64,000 bases of DNA. It comes from Ensifer sp. MPMI2T. GTDB lineage: Bacteria > Pseudomonadota > Alphaproteobacteria > Rhizobiales > Rhizobiaceae. The translations under genes were made by a program, and so were the position numbers. The notes under the pieces were generated by a model. That model saw nothing but the letters and a program-made list of their open reading frames with translations, was not told the DNA's origin and did no database searches. Positions 9,576 to 18,417 of the stretch are shown piece after piece (position 1 is the stretch's first letter; every line of letters starts with the position of its first letter). The DNA lies in assembly GCF_004827385.1 (NCBI RefSeq), contig NZ_SRXN01000032.1, positions 1 to 64,000 on the forward strand, in the 5' to 3' direction.

Positions 9576-11027
9576 ATGAAAAAGTGGTCGGAGGCAAGAT
9601 GTTCCGTTTCTCAACACGGTTTCTTGAAATGGAGTGGCGTTTCGGCGCGGCGAGCCTGCCTTGCAAAAACGCTCCCTGCTTTGCTTTTACTTGCTCTTTC
9701 TCCGATGGCCGTTGACGGGGCCCGGGTTTACGCCGAGGAGACTGCTCAGACGGCGTTCCCGGGTGCACAAGGCTACGGCAGATATGCTGCCGGCGGCAGG
9801 AACGGGGCGGTGGTGCCGGTTACAAATCTTCACGACTCCGGGCCCGGCAGCCTGCGGGCCTGCGCGGAAATGCGGGGACCGCGCACATGCATCTTTCGCG
9901 TCTCCGGCGTCATCCGACTGAAGAGGTCCCTGGTCATCGGCAAGGGAAGCGGACAAGTCTCGATCCTCGGCCAGACCGCGCCCGGTGGGGGAATTCTTCT
10001 GACGATCGATGAGCCCAACGAGGAGAAGAAGCACACGCCTCTCGTCGTGAAGAGAACCGGCGACGTCGTCATTCGTCACCTGCGCGTCCGTCCTCGCCTG
10101 CCCAACACGATCTCCAACATCGATGGCGTGACGGTCGAGGATAGCAAGAAGGTCTACATCGACCACGTGTCCACGTCGTGGTCGACAGACGAAAACTTCA
10201 ATTCGCATTCCAATACCAGCGACCTGACGGTCGCGAACTCGATCTTTGGCGAGGGGCTCAACAAGCACAGCAAATGCGCGCTCATCGGCTCCGATCCGCG
10301 GGTACCTCAGAGCATCACCTTCATGCGCAATGCCTGCATTTCCAACCGGGACCGCAATCCCGACAACAACCACTACGCCAACTCATGCGTCGAGATCGTC
10401 AACAATTTATTTTTTAACGCCTTTTCCGAATGGGGCGAAATTTTCTCGCAGTTTCCGGGCGGAACGCCGATCGCGTTTGTCGGCAACTATTTCAAGGCGG
10501 GAGCGAGCACCACCGACCTCACCTATGCGATGGCCTGGGATCAAGCCGCCAGTGTCGACAAGCCGCGTATCTATCAGACCGGCAATGTGACGTGGAGCCC
10601 GAGCAACAAGTCTATCGTTCTCCTCTCTCCCGAGACGGAAGCGGTTCTCGTCGACAAGCCGCCCTGTGCCCTGGCCGTTTCGGAGGTGCTGACGGCCGAG
10701 CAAGCCTACGAGGAGATAACCCGGAGCGCCGGCGCCTTTCCGCGCGACGCCGTCGATCAAAGGCTCATCAGTGAAGTGGGACAGATGGGCGTCGAAGGTG
10801 GTGGCGAAATGGTGAAGGAACCCGGTGCCTTGCCCGACATCGCTTCCGCTGAGCCCTACATCGACGCCGATGGCGACGGGCTGGCCGACAGCGTCGAGCC
10901 GCGCTTCGGAGCAAATCCCGCGAAGAACGACGCGTGGGAGGATTCGGATGAGAACGGCTGGTCCAATTTCGACGATTTCATGCAATGGCTGTCGGAGGAA
11001 CGCATCGCCGGGCGCTATCCGCAGTAA
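9576..11027 (+). CDS. Secreted pectate-lyase-like parallel beta-helix polysaccharide lyase
   Basis: A 483-residue exported protein. The ATG at 9576 follows AGGAGATTTCAC; the open frame upstream (to 9408) lacks a ribosome site. A signal peptide ends around VYAEE. The mature region begins AFPGAQGYGRYAAGGRNG and continues with repeated beta-helix turns (VIRHLRVRP, VYIDHVSTSWSTDE), the usual features of bacterial PL1/pectate-lyase-like enzymes. The C terminus (about 425-470) has DADGDGLADSVEPRFG and DSDENGWSNFDDF, calcium-binding thrombospondin-3/dockerin-like loops. Within a polysaccharide locus it may trim or release the polymer made here rather than attack plant pectin. Confidence 0.85.
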   Translation: MKKWSEARCSVSQHGFLKWSGVSARRACLAKTLPALLLLALSPMAVDGARVYAEETAQTAFPGAQGYGRYAAGGRNGAVVPVTNLHDSGPGSLRACAEMRGPRTCIFRVSGVIRLKRSLVIGKGSGQVSILGQTAPGGGILLTIDEPNEEKKHTPLVVKRTGDVVIRHLRVRPRLPNTISNIDGVTVEDSKKVYIDHVSTSWSTDENFNSHSNTSDLTVANSIFGEGLNKHSKCALIGSDPRVPQSITFMRNACISNRDRNPDNNHYANSCVEIVNNLFFNAFSEWGEIFSQFPGGTPIAFVGNYFKAGASTTDLTYAMAWDQAASVDKPRIYQTGNVTWSPSNKSIVLLSPETEAVLVDKPPCALAVSEVLTAEQAYEEITRSAGAFPRDAVDQRLISEVGQMGVEGGGEMVKEPGALPDIASAEPYIDADGDGLADSVEPRFGANPAKNDAWEDSDENGWSNFDDFMQWLSEERIAGRYPQ

Positions 11028-11057
11028 ACCGCTTCTGATGAGACGGTGTTGTAGGCG

Positions 11058-12404
11058 CTATTGTTTCGGCTGGCGACGATAGCCGATCATCATCGCCGAA
11101 AGCCAAATCGTCGACATGACGATATGAGCCACATTCGCGCCCATGGCGCCCATGACGGGGATGAGCAGCAGAGCGGTTGCGTGAAATGCTGCGGTGGCGA
11201 TCAGCACGCCGCGAAGAACCTGATCCTCGCGTCCCATAGCAAGAAGCGCCGATCGGATGACTGTGCCGCAAAGCGTCAGCGTCACTGCGATCGACTGGAC
11301 GATCACCAGGGGGGCGGCGGCGACAAACTCCGGACCTGCCGCCAATCTCAGGACCGGCTCAATCGCAATGTAGAGTCCACCGGTCAGGAGCAGTCCGAAG
11401 CCTAGGAGAAGGGATTGCGTCTGCACGATTGCGTGGCGGAATTCGTCCATCGCCTTTGACGCCCAGGCTCTGGCGAGTTCCGGATAGACGACGGTCTGGA
11501 GCTGGTCTCCGGCCTGCTGCGCTATTCGCCCGATGCGTTTGGCGATGTGGTAAAGACCCGCCGCGGCGGGATCGGCGAAATAACCGACCAGAAGGGTGTC
11601 GACCTGGTTGGCGCTCGAACGGATGGTCAGGGAGATGTTCGTCGAGATCGCAAATCTCCATATGCCTGGAAATTTCGATGTCACGCCTTTGAGCGGAGCG
11701 GAAAGCAGTCCGGCGAGAAGTCCCTGTTTGTGTAGCTCGACGCAGGCGAGCCCGAGCACGGTCAGGGGGCCGATGATTTGCGATGTCATCCAGATCAGCA
11801 TGAACTCAAAAAAACCACCGCCAATCATGATCCCGATCGTACAAAGGATGACGCGCAAGATGCCTGTCGCAACATTGCCGTAGGCAATCGTCCTGAACCG
11901 GCCGAACAACCGCAGCACCGCCATAGGCATTCCCGAGATCTGGAAGGGCAGTACGGCGCAATAGAGCATGACCAGCCCGGACATCTCGGGCGATATCCCG
12001 AACCAAGGGGCACCGATCCACAGGAGAGCGACCGCAATCGGCCAGCCGGCCGTGGCCGCGCAAATATCGAGCAGAAGGCCGAACTTGAGCAGGGACTGGA
12101 ATTGCTCGGTATGGCCTGCGTTTTGCGCTTCCGCCCCATACTTGATCAGCGGGAGCCACGACTGGAAACTGACGAGCCTTTCGATGACACCGACATAGGT
12201 GAAGCAAAGAGCGAGAGCCCCGTAGTCCGATGGGCCGAGTGCCCTGGCCGTCAGCGCAAAGCCGACAAGACCAAGCACCGAGGTCAGCGCGTTTCCGGTC
12301 AGCAGATGCGCGACATTCTCGAGACGCGTCTTGAGATTCTTTTCGCGGTCGAGGAGTTGGTGCAGAATACCGAGTTTTTTGCCAAGTCTTTTTCTTATCG
12401 TCAA
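11058..12404 (-). CDS. Wzx-type polysaccharide flippase
   Basis: A 448-residue membrane protein with about 12-14 spans, starting LTGNALTSVLGLVGFALTARALGPSDYGALAL, the typical opening of the MATE/Wzx (PST) flippase family. The start is placed at a TTG at 12404 because AGGAAGG lies five bases upstream and no in-frame ATG or GTG precedes the conserved part closely; the open frame upstream to 12584 is non-homologous. It would move the lipid-linked repeat unit across the inner membrane. It converges on the lyase gene with 30 bp between and is divergent from the ExoF-like gene. Confidence 0.85.
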   Translation of the reverse strand: MTIRKRLGKKLGILHQLLDREKNLKTRLENVAHLLTGNALTSVLGLVGFALTARALGPSDYGALALCFTYVGVIERLVSFQSWLPLIKYGAEAQNAGHTEQFQSLLKFGLLLDICAATAGWPIAVALLWIGAPWFGISPEMSGLVMLYCAVLPFQISGMPMAVLRLFGRFRTIAYGNVATGILRVILCTIGIMIGGGFFEFMLIWMTSQIIGPLTVLGLACVELHKQGLLAGLLSAPLKGVTSKFPGIWRFAISTNISLTIRSSANQVDTLLVGYFADPAAAGLYHIAKRIGRIAQQAGDQLQTVVYPELARAWASKAMDEFRHAIVQTQSLLLGFGLLLTGGLYIAIEPVLRLAAGPEFVAAAPLVIVQSIAVTLTLCGTVIRSALLAMGREDQVLRGVLIATAAFHATALLLIPVMGAMGANVAHIVMSTIWLSAMMIGYRRQPKQ

Positions 12405-12640
12405 AGGAACCTTCCTACATCTCAATTGTGGGCGCAGGACTATGAATTCGTTTGAGAAAAAGCTGTTGCCGGGTTGCCGGCGATTTCTTATCGACAACAA
12501 ATAGAATGCATTGCGGTGGGCGCCGCCCTGAAAAACTTTGAATGCCACACACCTTCGGTGGCGAGCCCCAAACGAGACCGCCACCGGACAGGTTCAATCG
12601 CCGATTGTCCCCCAGCGTTGAAGAGTACTGCCAATTTCCT
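12405..12640. other. Divergent intergenic region between flippase and ExoF-like gene
   Basis: Together with the promoter entry that follows, this makes a 322-bp gap with no credible gene. It carries the ribosome site of the flippase at its left edge and is richer in A+T toward the ExoF-like gene. It probably holds divergent promoters. No clear operator was recognised. Confidence 0.5.
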
Positions 12641-12670
12641 TTGACGCGGCAGTGGCAGGAAGAATATAGT
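12641..12670 (+). promoter_or_regulatory. Candidate sigma-70 promoter for the ExoF-like operon
   Basis: TTGACG at 12641-12646 and TATAGT at 12665-12670 with an 18-bp spacer, 56 bp before the start codon of the ExoF-like gene. Pattern seen by eye; alphaproteobacterial promoters are often weaker than this, which favours it, but no transcription start is known. Confidence 0.5.
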
Positions 12671-12726
12671 TGGCCAATATTTTTTGGTAGCGTTTTCTTA
12701 ATTTGTTTTTTGGGGGACTGTTTGAG

Positions 12727-13992
12727 ATGGGTACCCTCCGTGCAGCAAAGAGAATGCGTTCGTCGCTGTCCGATCGGGGAGCACGCTTGGGGATCGCACT
12801 TTTGACGATCGCATTCTTGGCGATCACGGTCGCGGTGATCGGCCAACCGCGAGTGCAAGCGGCAGAGTACCGGCTTGCCATCGGCGATGTGCTGACCTTC
12901 GACTTTCTCGATGACGCTGAACTGCCGGTCACTGCTACGATTTCCAACGACGGCGAAGCACCATTCCCGCTGATCGGCTCTGTCGACGTGGTCGGCCTCA
13001 CGGTTTCGGAGGCCATGCAAAAGCTGAAGGACGAGTACCGCCGGCGCGAGATACTGGTCGACCCGAAGCTGTCGCTAAACATCTCTAGTTTCAGGCCGAT
13101 CTTCGTGCTCGGGGAAGTGAAGGGGCCCGGCTCATTCCCCTTCTACAGCGGCCTGACCGTCGAGCAAGCCATCGGCTTGGCGGGCGGCATGCAGGTCATC
13201 TCCTCGAACCCGTCGGACCGGATTATCGCGCGCGCACGCCTTCGCGCGGAGATAGAGGGGGCGGAAGCAGAGATCATCCACGAGGGGATCTATGCGGCCC
13301 GGCTCGTGGCTCAACTGAAGTTCAAGCCCAAAGTCGACCTGAACGATGTGCCCGAAATCGCCCGGGATTATATCAAGAATGCTTCGGTAGCAGGCGTTAT
13401 TGAGCTTCAGGAGAAAATCCTGACGGCCGACCTGGCCGCGAGAAAGTCTCAACTTCAGATCCTGTCGGAGGGAATCGTGCAGGCCGAAGGCGGTGTCGAG
13501 ATCCTGAACGAACTGGTGGCGCAGCAGAAGGAGGTTGTCTCGAACAACGAGAAGGACCTGGAACGCATCAGTTCGCTGCGCAAGCGCGAGCTGAACACGG
13601 AGAGTGATCTTTCTCGCGCGAAGAACAATGCCCTCGCCGAGAAGGCGCAGCTTCTTCAGACCTTCGCAACGCTTGCTCGGTCGCGCCAGGAGTTGAGCGA
13701 GATGAAGCTGCAGCTGTCGAAACTCAGCGCCGACAGGGAGAAGGAAGTCCTGACCCTGCTGCAAGAGCGCGAAATTGCCATCAAGAAACTCATCGCAGAA
13801 CGGCAGTCAGCAGAAGAGCAAATGCTGCTCATGGCTGCCGTCGACGCGGATGCGTCGAAACCAAAAAAGATTTCATACACTTATGAGATACGACGCAATC
13901 CGGTGGCAGGAACGCCGACCACCATAAAGGCGTCGACTTTGACCGAAATGCTGCCTGGTGACGTCCTCGTCGTCGCCATTGCCGGAATTTAG
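12727..13992 (+). CDS. ExoF-like polysaccharide export protein
   Basis: A 421-residue exported protein, the same length class as rhizobial ExoF. A hydrophobic signal segment (about 20-45) is followed by YRLAIGDVLTFDFL, the Poly_export (Wza-type) beta domain, then an SLBB-like domain (FVLGEVKGPGSFPFYSGLTVEQAI). A long coiled-coil region (about 210-370) is followed by a short C-terminal beta segment ending MLPGDVLVVAIAGI. It links inner-membrane synthesis to outer-membrane export. The ATG at 12727 is used; a TTG eight codons earlier is in frame. First of a four-gene plus-strand run (ExoF-like, ExoY-like, PIG-L, DegT). Confidence 0.85.
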   Translation: MGTLRAAKRMRSSLSDRGARLGIALLTIAFLAITVAVIGQPRVQAAEYRLAIGDVLTFDFLDDAELPVTATISNDGEAPFPLIGSVDVVGLTVSEAMQKLKDEYRRREILVDPKLSLNISSFRPIFVLGEVKGPGSFPFYSGLTVEQAIGLAGGMQVISSNPSDRIIARARLRAEIEGAEAEIIHEGIYAARLVAQLKFKPKVDLNDVPEIARDYIKNASVAGVIELQEKILTADLAARKSQLQILSEGIVQAEGGVEILNELVAQQKEVVSNNEKDLERISSLRKRELNTESDLSRAKNNALAEKAQLLQTFATLARSRQELSEMKLQLSKLSADREKEVLTLLQEREIAIKKLIAERQSAEEQMLLMAAVDADASKPKKISYTYEIRRNPVAGTPTTIKASTLTEMLPGDVLVVAIAGI

Positions 13993-13993
13993 T

Positions 13994-14011
13994 GACGCCA
14001 CTTTTGGCGTC
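13994..14011 (+). other. Intercistronic hairpin between ExoF-like and ExoY-like genes
   Basis: GACGCCA (13994-14000), loop CTTT, TGGCGTC (14005-14011): a perfect 7-bp stem beginning two bases after the stop codon. There is no following T run, so it is a poor intrinsic terminator. It may protect the upstream message or attenuate readthrough into the initiating transferase. Confidence 0.4.
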
Positions 14012-14060
14012 GTGACATCACTTTCCAGTTGGACTCTCATCCTTCCAAGGGAATTTTGAG

Positions 14061-14732
14061 TTGAAGGCGAACCTTGATCGCGTGGTTTCTGTTCCCGCCT
14101 GGCCGCTGCTGCGACGGTCGGCCGCTTTCAGGCGCGTCGTCGAGTCTCTGTTTGCGGTTCTCGCTCTTGTTCCGTGCTTGCCCTTGATGGCTCTGACAGC
14201 GATTGTCGTCTGGATCACCCTTGGCCGGCCGCTGTTTTTCACGCAGGTGCGTGCCGGCGTCGGAATGCGTGCCTTCACGATATTGAAGTTTCGCACCATG
14301 ACGGAGGCGCGAGGACCGGACGGCGAACTGCTGGCCGACGAATTGCGACAAACGAAGCCGACGGCCCTTTTGCGGCGGTTGCGCTTCGATGAACTGCCGC
14401 AATTGCTTTCGATCCTGCGCGGCGACATGTCGTTGGTAGGGCCGCGGCCGCTGCCGGTGGCAACCGTTGCCGCCTTCGGCGAACTCGGCCGTCTTCGTTG
14501 TCTCGTCCCGCCGGGGCTGACAGGCTGGGCGCAAGTCAATGGCAATACGCGTCTGTCGGACGACCAGAAGATCGCCCTCGATCTCTGGTACGTCGGGCAC
14601 GCGAGCTTGCGCCTCGATGGACTTATTCTCCTCATGACATTGAAGACGATCGTTCTTGGCGAAAAGGTGCACAGCAAGCATCTGAAAATGGCGGAGGAGT
14701 ATTTGGCAAGGCGCGCCAATATGCCGGGCTGA
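14061..14732 (+). CDS. ExoY-like initiating sugar transferase (undecaprenyl-phosphate hexose-1-phosphate transferase)
   Basis: A 223-residue bacterial sugar transferase. One N-terminal membrane hairpin (about 25-55) is followed by the cytoplasmic catalytic domain with FTILKFRTMT, RLRFDELPQLLSILRGDMSLVGPRPLP and PGLTGWAQVNG, all signatures of the PssY/ExoY/WbaP C-terminal domain. It starts the repeat unit by transferring a sugar-1-phosphate to undecaprenyl phosphate. The start is a TTG at 14061 with AAGGGA upstream. Its size (ExoY is near 226) marks it as the small ExoY type without the WbaP N-terminal domain. The sugar (galactose or glucose) cannot be decided. Confidence 0.9.
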   Translation: MKANLDRVVSVPAWPLLRRSAAFRRVVESLFAVLALVPCLPLMALTAIVVWITLGRPLFFTQVRAGVGMRAFTILKFRTMTEARGPDGELLADELRQTKPTALLRRLRFDELPQLLSILRGDMSLVGPRPLPVATVAAFGELGRLRCLVPPGLTGWAQVNGNTRLSDDQKIALDLWYVGHASLRLDGLILLMTLKTIVLGEKVHSKHLKMAEEYLARRANMPG

Positions 14733-14833
14733 GCGGAGATGGCGGCCGCGGCCCGATACGGCAGTTCGAGCGAAACCGTTGAATGTAGCGGAATATTTCT
14801 GATGAAGATCACCAGCTTTGTTAAGGACGTGCA

Positions 14834-15520
14834 ATGCAGGGGCTAAGATTGGCGTTTGGGCGCACGCTCGTGATCGCCCCTCATCCGGACGATGAGGTGC
14901 TCGGTGCCGGCGGGACAATCGCAAGGCTTGCCGCGGAAGGCGAGGATGTGTTCGTTGCGATTGTCACCGAGGGCAAGCCGCCGTCATTTGCGCCCGATGC
15001 GGTGGCCAGGGTTCAGGCAGAGGCAAGAACGGCTCACGCTATTCTCGGCGTCAAAGATACGTTCTGGCTTGCACTTCCGGCAGCCGGGCTGTCAGAGACG
15101 CCGCACACCAGCTTGAACGGCACGCTCTCCGATCTCGTGCGCCGCCTTGCGCCCCAGACGGTTCTCGTGCCGTTCGTGGGCGACATGCATATCGACCACC
15201 AGCTCACTTTCACCTCTTCGCTGGTTGCCTGCAGGCCGCATCAGGCCGAGTTTCCCACGCGCATTCTCGCCTATGAGACCCTGTCCGAGACGAATTGGAA
15301 CGCCCCCTACCTGTCGCCGGCCTTCGTACCGAATGTCTTCATCGATATCGCCACGCATATCGAAACGAAATTGGAGGCGATGCAGGCCTTTGCTTCTCAG
15401 TTGCGCCAACCGCCACACGAGCGATCGCTGGCCGCATTGCGGGCGCTCGCCGCTCTGCGCGGGGCGACGATCTTGCGGCAAGCGGCAGAGGCATTCGTTT
15501 TGGTCCGCCACGTTGCTTGA
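14834..15520 (+). CDS. PIG-L/LmbE-family deacetylase
   Basis: A 228-residue zinc-dependent deacetylase. The motif APHPDDEVLGAGG (about 15-27) gives the first histidine and the catalytic aspartate pair, and DMHIDHQ (about 115-121) supplies the remaining metal histidines. The family removes acetyl groups from N-acetyl-hexosamines, including GlcNAc-PI and glycan precursors. Next to a DegT aminotransferase it points to an aminosugar in the polymer, free or differently acylated. The genes are spaced about 100 bp from both neighbours and are likely co-transcribed. Confidence 0.85.
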   Translation: MQGLRLAFGRTLVIAPHPDDEVLGAGGTIARLAAEGEDVFVAIVTEGKPPSFAPDAVARVQAEARTAHAILGVKDTFWLALPAAGLSETPHTSLNGTLSDLVRRLAPQTVLVPFVGDMHIDHQLTFTSSLVACRPHQAEFPTRILAYETLSETNWNAPYLSPAFVPNVFIDIATHIETKLEAMQAFASQLRQPPHERSLAALRALAALRGATILRQAAEAFVLVRHVA

Positions 15521-15616
15521 GGCCTCACGGCGCGACCTCGAAGACGGGCGGCAGGATGTGTCGGCATCGGCGGGAACGGGATGCGATGGACCCCGAAAGC
15601 GCTTTGGAGAGACAGA

Positions 15617-16804
15617 ATGGGACGCTGGCCAGTTTACGACGAAGAACAGATCGAGGATGTCGTGTCGGTCTTGAGGTCGGGCGAGGTTAACGCCTGGACG
15701 GGGCCTCATGTGCGCAACTTTGAGGCCGCCTATGAGCGGTTCCTGGGAGTGAAACACGCCATTGCGCTGGCGAATGGAACGGTCGCGCTGGATCTTGCGC
15801 TCTTCGCGCTGGACCTTCAACCGGGCGACGAGGTCATCGTAACGCCGCGCAGCTTCATAGCATCGGCCTCCACCGTGCCCATGGCAGGTGGCATCGCAGT
15901 GTTCGCCGACGTCGATCGCGACAGCCAGAACATCACCGCCGAAACCATCAGGGCGAAACTGACGCCGCGGACAAAGGGCGTCATCGTCGTCCATCTTGCC
16001 GGTTGGCCATGCGACATGCCGGCAATCATGGCGCTGGCGCGGGAAAAGGGCCTTTGGGTTATCGAGGATTGTGCGCAAGCGCATGGCGCCGAAATCGATG
16101 GCCGGCCCGTCGGCAGTTTTGCCGATATCGCGGCATTCTCCTTCTGCCAGGATAAGATCATCACAACCGGCGGGGAGGGCGGCCTTGTCGCCATGAACGA
16201 CGAAGGCCTGTGGAAGCGTGCATGGAGCCGCAAGGACCATGGGAAGTCCTATGACGCGGTCTTCAACAAGCAGCATCCTCCCGGTTTTCGCTGGCTGCAC
16301 GAATCCACAGGAACAAACTGGCGAATGACGTCGATTCAGGCCGTTCTGGGCCTGCGCCAACTGCAGCGCCTTTTGAAGTGGCGCGATATACGCGCCCATA
16401 ACGCGGCGATCCTTGCAAGGGCGACCGAGGGCATCGAGGCCCTGCGGACGCCATCGCCGCCCGACCGCCTTCAGCATGCCTGGTACCGCTTCTATACCTT
16501 CGTGCGGCCCGAATATCTCAAGTCCGGGTGGAGCCGGGACAGGATTATCAGTGAGATCAACGCTGCCGGCGTCGCCTGTTTCAGTGGCAGTTGTTCTGAA
16601 ATCTATCTGGAGAAGGCGTTTACCGATATCGGCATGGGCCCGAGCGAGAGGCTGCCCAATGCACGGGAGCTCGGTGAAACGAGCCTCGCTTTTCTTGTCG
16701 ACCCTGCCCTCGATACCATTGCCATGGAGAGGAGCGCGCATGCGATACGCAGCGCGCTTGCAAGCGCCAGCGCGGAGGAAGCGAGGCAGGTGGCGCAGCG
16801 ATAG
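15617..16804 (+). CDS. DegT/DnrJ/EryC1-type PLP aminotransferase
   Basis: A 395-residue sugar aminotransferase. The fold-type-I PLP core shows GTVALDLALFALDL (about 50-65), DCAQAHGA and the Schiff-base lysine in SFCQDKIITTGGEGG. It would put an amino group on a nucleotide ketosugar, giving a deoxy-amino sugar. The ATG at 15617 has GGAGAGACAG directly upstream; an in-frame ATG at 15581 is possible but has a poorer ribosome site. Last of the plus-strand run; converges on the polymerase gene 35 bp downstream. An alternative activity for the family is sugar dehydration. Confidence 0.88.
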   Translation: MGRWPVYDEEQIEDVVSVLRSGEVNAWTGPHVRNFEAAYERFLGVKHAIALANGTVALDLALFALDLQPGDEVIVTPRSFIASASTVPMAGGIAVFADVDRDSQNITAETIRAKLTPRTKGVIVVHLAGWPCDMPAIMALAREKGLWVIEDCAQAHGAEIDGRPVGSFADIAAFSFCQDKIITTGGEGGLVAMNDEGLWKRAWSRKDHGKSYDAVFNKQHPPGFRWLHESTGTNWRMTSIQAVLGLRQLQRLLKWRDIRAHNAAILARATEGIEALRTPSPPDRLQHAWYRFYTFVRPEYLKSGWSRDRIISEINAAGVACFSGSCSEIYLEKAFTDIGMGPSERLPNARELGETSLAFLVDPALDTIAMERSAHAIRSALASASAEEARQVAQR

Positions 16805-16839
16805 TTGCGCAACCGTGCCTGAAAAAGGGTTCTTAATCG

Positions 16840-18123
16840 TTATCTACGCTCGGGCCCGAAAAACCGCGGCTGCGAGAACTGGCGCTGCCAGCTCCGGCAG
16901 TAAGCCTGCGCCAATGTGATCGAAAGGATGATCGGTACGGACCAGAACCTGCCATAGACATGTGTGAACGCATTGACTGCTAACAGGAACATGCTCAGGC
17001 AGACGAAGCCGCAGGCGGCGAAAGGAAGTCCTCCCGGCAATTTGAACGCTCGAGCAATCGGCCCGAGTCCTGCAAGGAGCATAAGCAGAAAGCCGCACAC
17101 TGCCACGATCCCTCCTTCGTTCCACAGGAGGAGATATACGTTGTGCACCGGCCGCCCAATGTAGCTGACGACCATGTATTGATCGGCGCCGAGTCCGACC
17201 CAGAAATTGGACTCCACCAGATCCATGGCTTCGTGAATGAGCTCAAGGCGGTGGTCGAAGGTCCCTGCCTGGCTCAAGTCGCCCGATTCCAGCGCGCCGA
17301 GCACCCGTTTCTGAAAGATTGCGGGCAGATATGCGCGACCCGCGTTTGCCATGACCGCTGCTGCCGCAAGGGCGACGCCGGCGCCGGCGAGCAGGCGCTT
17401 CCAACTGGCCGTAACCAACAGGAAGACGATCAGTCCGTAGGCGAGGCAGGCCAGGCCGCTGTTGGATCCGGTCAACATGATGCCGTAGCCCATGACCGGG
17501 ACCGCGATGACGACATAGATCTTTCTCAGTCTGCCCGTCGCGGCGACAAGCAGCAATATTGGCACAGCCAAGGCGATCAGTGCTGCGCATTCGTTTTCTC
17601 GTTCGACAAAGCCCGTAAATCGGCCGCTGCCGCTCACGAAGGTCGTGTTCTTCTGCCCATCCCAGTGGATGAGATAGATCGCGTGGAGGCACATCAGAAA
17701 TACGGAGAGGATATAAAGTTTCGCCAGCTTGATCGTTTCATCCACCGGGCGCCCGGCAACGATAAGCAGGACGACGAAATACGCAAATATGTACTGACCC
17801 GGAACGACCAGGCCTCTTATCGGGTCAGGGCTGACGAGGCTGCTGATAAGCAGACCGAATACGATGCAGCAGAGCCCCGACAACCAGACGACGGTGCTGA
17901 CGCGCCCGAGCGGTCGCAATGGGATGCGCCCGTTGATCAGGCTGAGGATCAACGCCAAGCTGAACAAAGCATCGCTGAATGTGAAGTAGAACTGGTTGAG
18001 GCGCAAAACATTGACGGGCGAAAAAAAGATCGCAGCACCCACAATCAGGAATTCGATGCGCTGCCAGACCTGGCTCTTGGATTTGGCCGGGACTGCGAAT
18101 CTGGAGTCAACCGCACTTATCAT
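16840..18123 (-). CDS. Wzy-like O-antigen/exopolysaccharide polymerase
   Basis: A 427-residue protein with about 11-12 hydrophobic spans and a longer periplasmic loop around residues 270-320 (LELIHEAMDLVESNFWVGLGADQYMV), the usual layout of the Wzy_C/O-antigen ligase family, in which the loop motif GxGxxxY-like and the following IGRPVHNVYLLLW segment recur. In this locus it is best read as the polymerase joining flipped repeat units. ATG start at 18123; a ligase role cannot be excluded by sequence alone. Confidence 0.8.
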   Translation of the reverse strand: MISAVDSRFAVPAKSKSQVWQRIEFLIVGAAIFFSPVNVLRLNQFYFTFSDALFSLALILSLINGRIPLRPLGRVSTVVWLSGLCCIVFGLLISSLVSPDPIRGLVVPGQYIFAYFVVLLIVAGRPVDETIKLAKLYILSVFLMCLHAIYLIHWDGQKNTTFVSGSGRFTGFVERENECAALIALAVPILLLVAATGRLRKIYVVIAVPVMGYGIMLTGSNSGLACLAYGLIVFLLVTASWKRLLAGAGVALAAAAVMANAGRAYLPAIFQKRVLGALESGDLSQAGTFDHRLELIHEAMDLVESNFWVGLGADQYMVVSYIGRPVHNVYLLLWNEGGIVAVCGFLLMLLAGLGPIARAFKLPGGLPFAACGFVCLSMFLLAVNAFTHVYGRFWSVPIILSITLAQAYCRSWQRQFSQPRFFGPERR

Positions 18124-18417
18124 TGTCGGCCCGCGTAAACTCTTGCTTTTGCCCCCGGACGTCCGCTAACATCCGCCAGAAATAGATCGCGCGAAGAAAG
18201 CCAATATGGCAAAATCGCGCGAGGCGCGATTTTACGAGATATAAAAATTTACTTGCTCATCCGGCGGATGAGATGTGTGTTAAGTACTTAAAGCTTTCTA
18301 ACTTTGCACGCATTTGGCCGCTGAGTAAATATTGCATAGCAGCAACCTTTTCACATTAGAAATTTGACCCCAATTTTCAGTCTGGACTTCGGTGTCCGAT
18401 GGGGTTGGAAGAGGGGC
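18124..18417. other. AT-rich divergent regulatory gap with palindrome
   Basis: 294 bp between the divergent polymerase and ExoP-like genes, distinctly richer in A+T than its neighbours. It contains CTCATCC-GGC-GGATGAG (18256-18272), a perfect 7-bp dyad that could be an operator or hairpin. No gene is visible. An in-frame ATG/ATA region upstream of the ExoP-like start has no ribosome site. Confidence 0.45.

Noticed and set aside
15092-16741. 549-codon minus-strand frame opposite the deacetylase and aminotransferase
   Set aside because: Both plus-strand genes have complete catalytic motifs and ribosome sites; the antisense frame has neither.
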